Positions 19,678 to 29,659 of a stretch of DNA of 64,000 nt are shown here, piece after piece (within the stretch, counting starts at the first letter, position 1; every line of letters starts with the position of its first letter). The translations under genes and the position numbers were made by a program. This stretch comes from Kiloniellaceae bacterium (GTDB taxonomy: Bacteria; Pseudomonadota; Alphaproteobacteria; Kiloniellales; J153): contig JAJFGL010000006.1 in the NCBI GenBank assembly GCA_021776135.1, forward strand, positions 47,199 to 111,198. Direction: 5' to 3'. The notes under the pieces are model-generated. The model worked only from the letters and a program-made list of their open reading frames with translations. It searched no databases and was not told where the DNA came from.

Positions 19678-21186
19678 TTGGCCAAGCTTCAACATCGTTA
19701 TGTTTGTCAGACCTGCGGTGCGGTCACGGCCCGTTGGGGCGGGCGTTGCGATGCCTGCGGCGAGTGGAACAGTATCGTCGAGGAGATCCCGCGCGAAGCC
19801 GCGCCGGGCGGCCTCGCCAAGACCGGCGGCATGAGCGGCAAGCGGCGTGCCGGACGGATCGAATTCGTCGGCCTGGAGGGGCCGGCCGCCCAGGAAGCGC
19901 GCCGCCCGAGCGGCCTGGCGGAGTTCGACCGGGTCTGTGGCGGCGGCTTGGTGCCCGGTTCCGCGATCCTGATCGGCGGCGAGCCCGGCGTCGGCAAATC
20001 AACCCTGCTGATGCAAGTCGCGGCGGCCTTGGGCAACCCCGAAGGCCCGGCGGGACCGGCCACTGTCCCAGGCGGATCGCCCACTGTCCCGGGCGGATCG
20101 CCCATCGCCTATATCTCCGGCGAGGAAGCGGTCGAGCAATTGCGCCAGCGCGCGCACCGCCTGGGCCTCGGCGCGGCGCGAGTCGAGCTGGCGACCGCGA
20201 CCTCGGTCCGCGATATCGTGGCCAGCCTCGACACCCCTGAGCCGCCGCCCGCCGTGGTCGTGGATTCGGTCCAGACCTTGTATATCGATACCCTGGAATC
20301 CGCGCCCGGCACCGTGTCCCAGGTCCGCGCCAGCGCCCAGGAACTGATCCGCCTGGCCAAGCGGCGCGGCTTCGCCCTGCTTCTAGTCGGCCACGTCACC
20401 AAGGACGGCCAGTTGGCCGGACCCAAGGTCTTGGAACACATGGTGGATACGGTCTTGACCTTCGAGGGCGAGCGCGGCCACCCGTTCCGAATCCTGCGCG
20501 CCAGCAAGAACCGCTACGGCCCGACCGACGAGATCGGGGTCTTCGAGATGGGCGATGAAGGCCTACGCGAGGTCGCCAATCCCTCGGCCCTGTTCCTATC
20601 CGAAAGGCAGGACAACGTGGCCGGCGCCGCGGTGTTCGCCGGAATCGAGGGCACGAGGCCGGTTTTGGTGGAAATTCAAGCACTTGCCTCGCCCTCGCCC
20701 CTGGCGACCCCGCGCCGGGCCGTGGTCGGCTGGGACAGCGCCCGCCTGGCCATGGTTCTGGCGGTCCTGGAGGCGCGCTGCGGGCTGGTATTCACGGGCA
20801 AGGAGGTCTATCTAAACGTGGCGGGCGGCCTTCGAATAGGCGAGCCGGCGGCCGATCTGGCGGTGGCTGCGGCCCTAATTTCGGCGGTCAGCGGCGAAGC
20901 GGTGCCGCCGGGAACCGTGGTCTTCGGTGAGATAGGGCTATCCGGCGAGGTACGGGCCGTGGGACGAAGCGAGGAGCGCCTGAAAGAGGCCGCGAAACTG
21001 GGCTTCGAGCGCGCCATAAGCTCAAGGCGCCGGGACAATGGGGGGCGAAAGAAGGCTGGAGCGCATCCGGGCCTGGAGATACAGGAGATCGCCCACTTGA
21101 ACGACTTGATCGAAATCCTGGCCCCGCAAGCGGCGGGGCGGATCGCGCGGCGGGCAGCCCGAACGGCGGCGGATGAGTTTAACTAG
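19678..21186 (+). CDS. radA: DNA repair protein RadA (TTG start)
   Basis: Zn finger YVCQTCGAVTARWGGRCDACGEWNS; Walker A GGEPGVGKSTLLMQ; KNRYGPTDEIGVFEM. Confidence 0.95.
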   Translation: MAKLQHRYVCQTCGAVTARWGGRCDACGEWNSIVEEIPREAAPGGLAKTGGMSGKRRAGRIEFVGLEGPAAQEARRPSGLAEFDRVCGGGLVPGSAILIGGEPGVGKSTLLMQVAAALGNPEGPAGPATVPGGSPTVPGGSPIAYISGEEAVEQLRQRAHRLGLGAARVELATATSVRDIVASLDTPEPPPAVVVDSVQTLYIDTLESAPGTVSQVRASAQELIRLAKRRGFALLLVGHVTKDGQLAGPKVLEHMVDTVLTFEGERGHPFRILRASKNRYGPTDEIGVFEMGDEGLREVANPSALFLSERQDNVAGAAVFAGIEGTRPVLVEIQALASPSPLATPRRAVVGWDSARLAMVLAVLEARCGLVFTGKEVYLNVAGGLRIGEPAADLAVAAALISAVSGEAVPPGTVVFGEIGLSGEVRAVGRSEERLKEAAKLGFERAISSRRRDNGGRKKAGAHPGLEIQEIAHLNDLIEILAPQAAGRIARRAARTAADEFN

Positions 21187-21878
21187 TGGAAAACCTGCCC
21201 ATTAATGTGACCGATCTCGCGATCATCGCGATCCTGGGTCTGTCGGCCGCCTTCGCCTTTTTTCGCGGTTTCGTGCACGAGCTTCTGGCCATCGGCTCCT
21301 GGGTCGGCGCCGGGGCGGTCACCCTCTACGGCTTCCCCTATATCCAGCCTGAAGCGCGCAAGTATATCTCCTCGCCCCTGATCGCCGATATGGCGGCTGG
21401 CATCGTCTTGTTCTTGATTGTCCTGGTCGTGCTGTCGATCGTGACGCGTCTGCTCTCGCGCCGGGTGCGCGACAGCAGCTTGGGGCCGCTCGACCGGTCT
21501 CTCGGTCTCCTGTTCGGCGCGCTTCGGGGCGCGGTTCTGATTAGCATCGCCTGGGGAATGTTGCTGTATGCGGTGCCGCGCGAAGACCTACCCGATTGGA
21601 TTTCCGAGGCTCATGCCCTGCCCTTGGTCGAAAAAGGCAGCGATCTCCTGACCCGGCTGGTTCCCGACGCGCTCGGCGGCGAGGAGATACGCGCGGCTCA
21701 AACCTTGAAGCCCGACCCACTCGGCGCCGGCAGCTATGAAGATCTGCTGAAACCCAACGCCAGGAACGGCCCGGCCAAGATAAAACCGGGATACAAAAAC
21801 GCGGAACGCGACGCGATGCAGCAATTGATCGAGGCCACCACGCAAAATAACTTACCCGCCGAGGAACCTGGACGATGA
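21186..21878 (+). CDS. CvpA family protein
   Basis: multi-TM N-terminus, LSAAFAFFRGFVHELLAIGSWVGA; immediately upstream of purF. Confidence 0.88.
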   Translation: MENLPINVTDLAIIAILGLSAAFAFFRGFVHELLAIGSWVGAGAVTLYGFPYIQPEARKYISSPLIADMAAGIVLFLIVLVVLSIVTRLLSRRVRDSSLGPLDRSLGLLFGALRGAVLISIAWGMLLYAVPREDLPDWISEAHALPLVEKGSDLLTRLVPDALGGEEIRAAQTLKPDPLGAGSYEDLLKPNARNGPAKIKPGYKNAERDAMQQLIEATTQNNLPAEEPGR

Positions 21879-23344
21879 TGCAAAATCACCCATTCCCGCG
21901 CGATCCCGGCGACGATAAACTGCGTGAGGAATGCGGCGTCTTCGGCGTCTTCGGGACCGAGGATGATGCCGCGGCCCTGACCGCCCTGGGCCTGCACGCC
22001 TTGCAGCACCGGGGACAGGAAGCCGCCGGCATGGTCAGTTTCGATGGCCGTCAGTTCCATGCCCACAGGGACCAGGGCCTGGTCGGCGATATTTTCTCGA
22101 GCGAGCAAATCATGTCGCGCCTGACCGGCCACTTGGCGATCGGACACGTGCGCTATTCCACCACCGGCGATACCGCGCTGCGCAATGTGCAGCCCCTGTT
22201 CGCCGAACTTGAATTCGGCGGTTTCTCCCTCGCCCACAACGGCAACCTGACCAATGCTTTCATGTTGCGCCAGCAACTCGTCAGCCGCGGATCGCTGTTC
22301 CATTCGACCTCGGACACGGAGGTCTTCATTCACCTCATGGCGACCTCGGCCCGCAAGAACGTGATCGACCGCTTGACCGATGCCTTGCGCCAGGTCGAGG
22401 GCGCCTTCTCCCTGGTCGCCATGACCGATTCCTGCGTCATCGGCGTGCGCGACCCGCTTGGGGTCCGGCCCCTGGTCATAGGGCGCAAGGGCAAGGCGCA
22501 CATCCTGGCCTCGGAAACCTGCGCCCTGGACATCATCGGCGCCGAACTGGTGCGCGATGTCGAACCCGGCGAGATGGTGGTGCTCGATTCCTCCGGCATT
22601 CACAGTCTGCGCCCCTTCCCGCCCATGCGGCAGCGTTTTTGCGTTTTCGAGTACATCTATTTCGCACGCCCGGATTCGCTGATCGAGGGAGCGAGCGTTT
22701 ACGAACGGCGCAAGCGGATCGGGGTTGAATTAACCCGCGAGGCGCCGGTGCCTGCGGATTTGGTTGTCCCGGTGCCCGATTCCGGTGTGCCGGCCGCGAT
22801 CGGCTATGCCGAAGCCTCGGGCATTCCCTTCGACCTGGGCATCATCCGCAATCATTACGTCGGGCGCACCTTCATCGAACCGGCGCAGCAAATCCGCAAC
22901 CTGGGCGTCAGGCTGAAGCACAACGCCAACCGCGCCAGCCTGACCGGCAAGCGCGTGATCCTGGTGGACGATTCCATCGTGCGCGGCACCACTTCGGTCA
23001 AGATCGTGGAGATGGTGCGCGCCGCCGGCGCGACCGAGGTTCACATGCGTATCGCCGCGCCGCCCAACGCCCATCCTTGCTTTTACGGGATCGACACGCC
23101 GGAATCGGGTGAACTGCTCGCCTCGCGCTTCGATCTCGCCGGCATGGCCGAACACATCGGGGTCGACAGCCTTGCCTTCATTTCCATAGATGGGTTGTAC
23201 CGGGCCATGGGCGAGACGGGGCGCGACCCGGAACACCCGCAATTCTGCGACGCCTGCTTCACCGGCGAATACCCGACCCGGCTGACGGACAACGAAGGCG
23301 AACAAGACGGCCGCCAACTCTCCCTCCTCGCCGAGATGGCGTGA
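21875..23344 (+). CDS. purF: amidophosphoribosyltransferase
   Basis: EECGVFGVFG catalytic Cys; HNGNLTNA; VDDSIVRGTTSVKIV PRPP motif. Confidence 0.96.
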   Translation: MMQNHPFPRDPGDDKLREECGVFGVFGTEDDAAALTALGLHALQHRGQEAAGMVSFDGRQFHAHRDQGLVGDIFSSEQIMSRLTGHLAIGHVRYSTTGDTALRNVQPLFAELEFGGFSLAHNGNLTNAFMLRQQLVSRGSLFHSTSDTEVFIHLMATSARKNVIDRLTDALRQVEGAFSLVAMTDSCVIGVRDPLGVRPLVIGRKGKAHILASETCALDIIGAELVRDVEPGEMVVLDSSGIHSLRPFPPMRQRFCVFEYIYFARPDSLIEGASVYERRKRIGVELTREAPVPADLVVPVPDSGVPAAIGYAEASGIPFDLGIIRNHYVGRTFIEPAQQIRNLGVRLKHNANRASLTGKRVILVDDSIVRGTTSVKIVEMVRAAGATEVHMRIAAPPNAHPCFYGIDTPESGELLASRFDLAGMAEHIGVDSLAFISIDGLYRAMGETGRDPEHPQFCDACFTGEYPTRLTDNEGEQDGRQLSLLAEMA

Positions 23345-23369
23345 GGCAAAGCTCGCGCGGGTTTTTCTT

Positions 23370-24377
23370 GTGCCCGAAAACATTCCCGAGCAAATACTCG
23401 CCGCGCCGAAACTCCATGAGATCGAGGAGGCCGCGCGGGCGCTGAAAGGCTTCGCCGTTGAAACGCCGCTGCTTGAAAACGCGGAAGTAAACGCGGAGCT
23501 TTCAGGCCGCCTGCTGATCAAGGCCGAAACGGCGCAGCGAACCGGCTCTTTCAAATTCCGCGGCGCCTACAACCGTATCCGGCAACTGGACGAGGCGGCG
23601 CGCCGGCGCGGCATTATCGCCTATTCATCGGGCAATCATGCCCAGGCGGTCGCCTGCGCGGCGCGGCTGATGGATACTCAAGCCCTGATCGTGATGCCGA
23701 GCAATGCGCCGGCGAATAAAATGGCCCGGACCGGGGAACTGGGCGCGCGGATCGTTACCTACGAACGCGGGGCCGAGACCCGCGAAGAGGTAGCCGAGCG
23801 TATCCAGGCCGAGGGGAACTTTGTCATGGTGCCCCCCAACGAGGACGCGCGGGTTTTGGCCGGCGCCGGAACCGTGGCGCTGGAACTCATTCGCCAGGCC
23901 AAGGGCCTGAACGCCATCATAGATGCGGTCCTGGTGCCCTGCGGCGGCGGCGGCCTGACCGCCGCGACGGCGCTTGTCTTCGAGGCCCTCTCTCCCACCA
24001 CCAAAGTCTATGGCGTCGAGCCGGCGCTGTTCGACGATACCCGCCGGTCTCTGGAAGCCGGGGAACGGCTTGCCAATCCGAAGGGCCGGACCACCATCTG
24101 CGATGCAATCATGACCGACATACCCGGCGAACTGACCTTTTCCATCAACCGCGAAAGGCTCAGCGGCGTCTTGACGGTCAGCGACGACGAGGTGCGAACC
24201 GCCATGAAATTCGGGTTCGATCGATTCAAAATCGTCATAGAGGCGGGCGCCGCCGTCGGGCTGGCGGCCGTTCTCAGCCGTAAGATTGACATCGCGGGGC
24301 AGACTGTCGCCATAATCGCGACCGGCGGCAATGTTGATGCCGCAAGTTACTGTGCCGCGCTTTGTGCGGGCTCATAA
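23370..24377 (+). CDS. threonine dehydratase-like PLP enzyme (EutB/IlvA-like)
   Basis: KAETAQRTGSFKFRGAYNRI PLP lysine; VPCGGGGLTAATAL; GTG start. Confidence 0.85.
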   Translation: MPENIPEQILAAPKLHEIEEAARALKGFAVETPLLENAEVNAELSGRLLIKAETAQRTGSFKFRGAYNRIRQLDEAARRRGIIAYSSGNHAQAVACAARLMDTQALIVMPSNAPANKMARTGELGARIVTYERGAETREEVAERIQAEGNFVMVPPNEDARVLAGAGTVALELIRQAKGLNAIIDAVLVPCGGGGLTAATALVFEALSPTTKVYGVEPALFDDTRRSLEAGERLANPKGRTTICDAIMTDIPGELTFSINRERLSGVLTVSDDEVRTAMKFGFDRFKIVIEAGAAVGLAAVLSRKIDIAGQTVAIIATGGNVDAASYCAALCAGS

Positions 24378-24389
24378 GGAACCCAGGAC

Positions 24390-25388
24390 ATGGCGGAAAC
24401 GTTGATTGACTCGGACGTGGATTTCGACGCCGAGGGCAAGCAAACCGGGTTTCTGCGCCTGCCCCATTCGGTCCATCGCAGCGCTTACGGCTGGATCCCG
24501 ATTCCCATCGTCACGATCCGCAACGGCGCGGGACCGACGGCCCTTCTGATCGCCGGCAACCACGGCGACGAGTACGAGGGCCAAGTCGCGCTGACCAAGC
24601 TGTGCCGTGAATTGACGCCCGATGACATTCGCGGCCGGCTTATTATCCTGACCATGGCCAATTACCCGGCGGCCCTGGCGGGCCTGCGCACCTCGCCCAT
24701 CGACGCGGGTAATCTCAATCGCGCCTTTCCGGGCGATCCGCTGGGCACACCGACCCAGGCCATGGCTCATTTCATCGAAGAAGTCCTGATGCCCCTGTGC
24801 GATTACTTTTTCGATTTTCATTCCGGCGGCTCCTCCCTGGTATATCCGGCGACGTTATTGCGCGCACGCGGCAATACGCCGGAGGAAACGAAGAAGCTGG
24901 TGGCCTTGCAGCGGGCCTTCGACGCCCCCTATGCCTGGGTCTACGACACCGAGGGGCGCGGGACGACCGCCCGCACCGCCTCGGGTGCCGCCGGACGCAA
25001 GGGCGTGACCACGATAATGACCGAGTTGGGCGGCAGCGGCACCGTCACACCGGCAATCCTGGCCCTGACCGAACGCGGCATCAAGCGGCTGCTCGAATCC
25101 ATCGGCATGCTGCCCGGCTATCGGCCCGACGCCCCCAAGGGCACCCGTGAGCTTCAGGCCGCCGGCACCCTCCATGCCTATGATGTGGGCGTGTTCGAGC
25201 CCTTTCACGAGCTTGGCGGCGAGGTCGAGGCTGGCGGGCCAGCCGGCGCCATCCACCGCCCCGAAGAGCCCTGGCGAGAGCCGTCGATAGTCCGCTTCGA
25301 GCACGGCGGCATGATCCTCGCCAAACGCATTCCCGGCCGGGTCGAACGCGGCGATTGCCTATACCAGATCGGGCGCGATCTGGAATGA
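24390..25388 (+). CDS. succinylglutamate desuccinylase/aspartoacylase family; DoeB/EutE-like N-acetyl-diaminobutyrate deacetylase
   Basis: ALLIAGNHGDEYEGQVAL zinc motif; DAGNLNRAFPGDPLGTPTQAMAHFIEEVLMPLCDYFFDFHSGG. Confidence 0.8.
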   Translation: MAETLIDSDVDFDAEGKQTGFLRLPHSVHRSAYGWIPIPIVTIRNGAGPTALLIAGNHGDEYEGQVALTKLCRELTPDDIRGRLIILTMANYPAALAGLRTSPIDAGNLNRAFPGDPLGTPTQAMAHFIEEVLMPLCDYFFDFHSGGSSLVYPATLLRARGNTPEETKKLVALQRAFDAPYAWVYDTEGRGTTARTASGAAGRKGVTTIMTELGGSGTVTPAILALTERGIKRLLESIGMLPGYRPDAPKGTRELQAAGTLHAYDVGVFEPFHELGGEVEAGGPAGAIHRPEEPWREPSIVRFEHGGMILAKRIPGRVERGDCLYQIGRDLE

Positions 25389-26572
25389 GCGGAGCCGGCC
25401 AGCCTTTTTCCTTCGATGAGGACATCGACCGGCGCCTTGTTCCGGCGCTGAAAGTTCACCCCAGGGTGTTGGGGCCAGACGGTGGCAGCCTGTTTGCCGC
25501 CGGTGTCGCGGACATGGATTTCAAGGCGCCGCCCGTGGTTCTCGACGCGCTGCGGCGGCGGCTCGGCCATGGTGTGTTCGGCTATGAGGCCCTGCCGGAT
25601 GGCTTAATGCCCGCGCTCGTCCAATGGCTTGACCGCCGTCATGCTTGGCGGGTCGAGGAAAGCCACATCCTGCGCGCCCCCAATATCCTGAATGCGCTGG
25701 CCATGGCCGCCTCTTTGTTCACCAGGGAAGGCGATGGCGTCATCGTGCAGCCGCCGGTGTTCTTCGACTTCTTCGATATTCTGCGCGAGAACCGCCGCGT
25801 CTTGATCGCCAACCCGCTGATCCTCGAGGACGGCCGTTACCGCATGGATTTCGACGGTCTCGAAGCGAAAGCCGCCGACCTGCGCGCCAAGATGATATAT
25901 CTGTGCAACCCGCATAATCCGGTTGGGCGGGTCTGGAGCGGCGAGGAGTTGCGCCGGCTGGGCGACATATGCGCCCGGCACAACGTCCTGGTCGTAGCCG
26001 ACGAGATTCATGGCGATATAACCTTTGCCAGCCACGAATATACGCCCTTCGCCGCTCTCGGGCCGGACTATGCGGCTAATTGCATCGCCTGTCTGTCGCC
26101 GGCGAAAAGCTTCAATATCGCGTCTTGTTGTTCGGCCTTCACGATCATAGCGGACTCCGGCAAGCGCAAAGCGTTTCAGGCCGAAAACAGCCGCTTGACC
26201 GTGAATAAAAACAACGCCTTCGCCAGCGTTGCCATGGAGGCGGCCTACAAGGACGGGGAAGCTTGGCTGGATGCGGTCTTGGCGTACCTGGAAACAAACC
26301 TGGATGCGCTCAGGGGGCGCCTGAAGAACATGCCCGGCGTCGAACTCATCGAACCCGAAGGTACGTTTTTAACTTGGCTGGATTTCAGGGCTCTGGGTTT
26401 GCAACCCGATGACTTGACGGCGTTTCTCAAGGGCAAGGCCGGATGGGCGGTCACGCGCGGACCGGCGTTCGGCGCGGAAGGGGCCGGGTTTGCCCGGCTC
26501 AATATCGCTTGTCCCCGCGCCAAGCTCGAAGCCGGACTCGATGGCTTGGCGAAGGCCATGGCGGCCCCGTAG
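25385..26572 (+). CDS. MalY/PatB-type PLP aminotransferase / C-S lyase
   Basis: GVADMDFKAPPVVLDALRRRLGHGVFGYE; YLCNPHNPVGRVW; LSPAKSFNIA; ATG overlaps previous stop. Confidence 0.85.
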   Translation: MSGAGQPFSFDEDIDRRLVPALKVHPRVLGPDGGSLFAAGVADMDFKAPPVVLDALRRRLGHGVFGYEALPDGLMPALVQWLDRRHAWRVEESHILRAPNILNALAMAASLFTREGDGVIVQPPVFFDFFDILRENRRVLIANPLILEDGRYRMDFDGLEAKAADLRAKMIYLCNPHNPVGRVWSGEELRRLGDICARHNVLVVADEIHGDITFASHEYTPFAALGPDYAANCIACLSPAKSFNIASCCSAFTIIADSGKRKAFQAENSRLTVNKNNAFASVAMEAAYKDGEAWLDAVLAYLETNLDALRGRLKNMPGVELIEPEGTFLTWLDFRALGLQPDDLTAFLKGKAGWAVTRGPAFGAEGAGFARLNIACPRAKLEAGLDGLAKAMAAP

Positions 26573-26602
26573 TCAAGGTGCTGCCGGATCGGCGCTGTGC
26601 GT

Positions 26603-26677
26603 GCTTCGACAAGCTCAGTATGAGGACTTTTCTTTGTGCCACACACGATTCATCCTCATCCTGAGCCTATCGAAGGA
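26603..26677. repeat. short inverted repeat of the CTTCGACAAGCTCAG...CTGAGCCTATCGAAG type
   Basis: GCTTCGACAAGCTCAGTATGAGGA ... TCCTCATCCTGAGCCTATCGAAGGA; related to 31923-32016. Confidence 0.75.
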
Positions 26678-26841
26678 CGCACCGGCGGGGTTGCCACGCC
26701 TCATGGAATCCCCTGACCAAGATCAGTTACATGACTTTCCATAAAGGCCTTGGCTTGATATGGAAAGTCACCTTGAGCCCTTGATATGGATCCAGCCCAT
26801 TTGAACCCGAATTCCCCATCGCGGCCCCGTGCCGCCCCGCC

Positions 26842-27342
26842 ATGTTGACCCGCGCGTTCCGCGCCATTGCGGCCTTGTCTGGGGCGGTTCTGCTGTCGCA
26901 GTTCCCGGCTTTTTACGACCAGTATTTACAGCGCCTGGGCGGGCGGCTGGATCAAGCGCGGATTGAGAAAGCGCAGATCGTGGAGGCCGCGCGGCTGGAG
27001 AATCTGAATCTCGAGGCCTACATCGCCGTATTCCTGAACGGCGCGCAGTCCCCGGTACGCCGCCAAGGCCGCCTCATGCAGACGCGAATACGCGAGCTCA
27101 CGGGCCTGGAAACGGCCTTCGCCGCCTTGCGCGACGCCCCCACGGCATCCCGGCCGCTACGCTTCGCCAGTCACGCCGAGACGGGCCTTACCCGCGCCGC
27201 CCTGAACGACTTTCAACCGGCCCTGCCCCTGGGCACCGAGGGCCTGGCCTATGCCTTCACGGGACTGCTGGGCGGCCTGCTTGGCGCCCGGCTATCCGGG
27301 CGCGCGGTTTCGGCGGCGCTGCGGCGGCGGCGCGCGGCATGA
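26842..27342 (+). CDS. DUF2937-like membrane-associated protein
   Basis: SGAVLLSQFPAFYDQYLQRLGGRLDQA N-terminus; C-terminal hydrophobic segment. Confidence 0.65.
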   Translation: MLTRAFRAIAALSGAVLLSQFPAFYDQYLQRLGGRLDQARIEKAQIVEAARLENLNLEAYIAVFLNGAQSPVRRQGRLMQTRIRELTGLETAFAALRDAPTASRPLRFASHAETGLTRAALNDFQPALPLGTEGLAYAFTGLLGGLLGARLSGRAVSAALRRRRAA

Positions 27343-28076
27343 GCGGTCAAGCCCCCAAGAACGGCCGCCTGGCGGGCCGCATCGCCCTGGTCACCGGCGC
27401 CTCACGCGGGATCGGCGCGGCGGTGGCCAGGCGCTTCGCGGCCGAGGGCGCGCAACTGGTCCTGGTCGCGCGCACGGTCGGCGGCCTGGAGGAAACCGAC
27501 GACGCGGTGCGCGCGGCGGGCGGCGCCAAGGCCTTGCTGGTGCCGCTCGATCTACGGGAATTCGATGCCATCGATCAACTCGGCGCCTCGCTCCATGAGC
27601 GCTACGGCAGGCTCGACGTGCTGGTCGGCAACGCCGGAACCCTGGGCGATCTGTCGCCGCTCGGCCATATCAAGCCGGCGCGCTGGACCGAGGTCATAGA
27701 TATCAACCTGACCGCCAATTGGCGCCTGATCCGCAGCCTCGATCCCCTGCTGCGGCGTTCCGAAGCGGGGCGGGCGATCTTCGTCTCCTCCGGCGCCGCC
27801 ACCGGGACCAACGCCTACTGGGGCCCCTACGCGATCTCCAAGGCGGCCCTGGAGGCCCTGGTCAAGACCTACGCGGCCGAAACCCGGAAAACCTCTGTCC
27901 GCGCCAACCTCCTCGACCCCGGCGTGACCCGCACCGCTATGCGCGCCCAAGCCTTCCCCGGCGAGGATACGAAGCTTCAGGCCGACCCCGATGAGATCGC
28001 CAAGACTTTCGTGGAACTGGCCGAGGCCGCCTGCACCAAGACCGGCGAAGTTGTCAGGGTTTTAGGTATGCCTTAG
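27339..28076 (+). CDS. SDR family oxidoreductase
   Basis: TGASRGIGAAVARRFAAEGAQ; NAGTLGDLSPL; YAISKAALEALV. Confidence 0.9.
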   Translation: MSGQAPKNGRLAGRIALVTGASRGIGAAVARRFAAEGAQLVLVARTVGGLEETDDAVRAAGGAKALLVPLDLREFDAIDQLGASLHERYGRLDVLVGNAGTLGDLSPLGHIKPARWTEVIDINLTANWRLIRSLDPLLRRSEAGRAIFVSSGAATGTNAYWGPYAISKAALEALVKTYAAETRKTSVRANLLDPGVTRTAMRAQAFPGEDTKLQADPDEIAKTFVELAEAACTKTGEVVRVLGMP

Positions 28077-28101
28077 TCTGAACAAATTGCGTGTCATAAC
28101 G

Positions 28102-29595
28102 ATGAGATTTACAATGCCCGATTACAAATGGACACAGATAAAGCCGCTTTTAGAGGCCGACCGAAACATTGACCTCGCGGCAATTACCCCACTGTACGAT
28201 ACGTGGCGTCATGCGAAGGAAAAGCTGGAAAAGTCCAGCCCAGAGAATCTCAAAGGATTTACGAATCGTCTTATACGCAGCTTGAGTATTGAAACGGGCA
28301 TACTCGAGCGCCTCTACGACCTTGACCGTGGTACGACAGAGGCTTTAGTTGAAAATGGTTTTCAAGAAGAACTAGTTTCCGGCACAAGCACGGATATTGA
28401 ACCGTCGCGCCTCATAGACTTTCTGCATGATCATGAGGCAGCCATTCAGCTTGTCATGGATTGTATAAGCGGCAATCACGAACTCACAAAGGGCTATATT
28501 AATAGGCTTCATATCATTCTAACCCAGCATCAGGAGACAACGAGCGCTGTCGACCAAACCGGCAAACGGTTAGAAATTCCCCTCCGGAAAGGTGAATACA
28601 AGGATCAGCCCAACAATCCCCGGCGCCCCGACGGGTCAATCCACGAGTACTGCCCACCAATTCATGTCGAATCGGAAATGGATAATCTTCTAGATTGGCT
28701 TGGCGGCCTCGAAGCGGAAGACCCGATAATAGTCGCATCGTGGTTTCATCACCGTTTCACACAGATCCATCCATATCAAGACGGCAATGGCCGCGTTGCA
28801 AGAGCGCTTACAACATTGATCCTTTTGCGCGCGGATTTGTTGCCAATGGTTATCGATCGGGACTTGCGGACAGAATACCTCAAGGCCCTCGAAGAAGCGG
28901 ACTTTGGTAACTTGACTGCTTTTGCATCACTGTTCGCACGCCTGGAACGTGCGGCGATCTTGCAGGCACTTAGCGTAGACGCCGATGCAAAAATTACGCG
29001 GGAGCGCAAGCTGTCGTCAGCCGTTATCGAAAGTCTCGCGGCAAAATTTGCCCGTCGAAGGGAGGTTAAGGATACGGAGCTGAGGCGAGCTAACTTGGTG
29101 GCCGAACAACTTCGACAACATACTAGAAAACTGATTGAAGAGTCACTGAATCAACTTAAGGACTCCGTATCTCAGATCGCCGAACCTGATATCCATATTG
29201 TCGAGGGTGGACCTGACAGGGAGAACTCACATTGGTATAAATTCGAGGTAATTCAGTCGGGCGCTCGAACGGGCAAATTCGTCAATTTCGATGAAGCTCA
29301 CTATTTCATCAAAGCCACCATGCGCGTGGAACGTGAACGGTTGATATTCGTTACGTCTTTCCATCACGTCGGACGAGAACTGTCAGGAATTATGGAAGCT
29401 ACGGCTTTTTCCCAACTAGAGTCGTATGAGGCCTCCGATGATCGAGGTCGTGTATCGCAGGACTTTTTTCCATGCTCATTGGAGCCGTTCGTCTTCACGT
29501 ACAAAACGGACGAAAAGGAGATCGAGCTTAAGTTCGCACAATGGCTCGATGCGGCTATCGCGGTTGCTCTTCAGGATTTTGGCGATAGGTTGTAG
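28102..29595 (+). CDS. Fic domain protein
   Basis: HHRFTQIHPYQDGNGRVARAL (Fic HPxxDGNGRxxR); composition visibly AT-richer than neighbours; alternative starts TTG 28087 or ATG 28114. Confidence 0.88.
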   Translation: MRFTMPDYKWTQIKPLLEADRNIDLAAITPLYDTWRHAKEKLEKSSPENLKGFTNRLIRSLSIETGILERLYDLDRGTTEALVENGFQEELVSGTSTDIEPSRLIDFLHDHEAAIQLVMDCISGNHELTKGYINRLHIILTQHQETTSAVDQTGKRLEIPLRKGEYKDQPNNPRRPDGSIHEYCPPIHVESEMDNLLDWLGGLEAEDPIIVASWFHHRFTQIHPYQDGNGRVARALTTLILLRADLLPMVIDRDLRTEYLKALEEADFGNLTAFASLFARLERAAILQALSVDADAKITRERKLSSAVIESLAAKFARRREVKDTELRRANLVAEQLRQHTRKLIEESLNQLKDSVSQIAEPDIHIVEGGPDRENSHWYKFEVIQSGARTGKFVNFDEAHYFIKATMRVERERLIFVTSFHHVGRELSGIMEATAFSQLESYEASDDRGRVSQDFFPCSLEPFVFTYKTDEKEIELKFAQWLDAAIAVALQDFGDRL

Positions 29596-29659
29596 CCTCC
29601 GCACGTTTGATCCACGGGTGCACCAAGCTCATCATCGGATACGGCAGCAGTCTGGCTCT

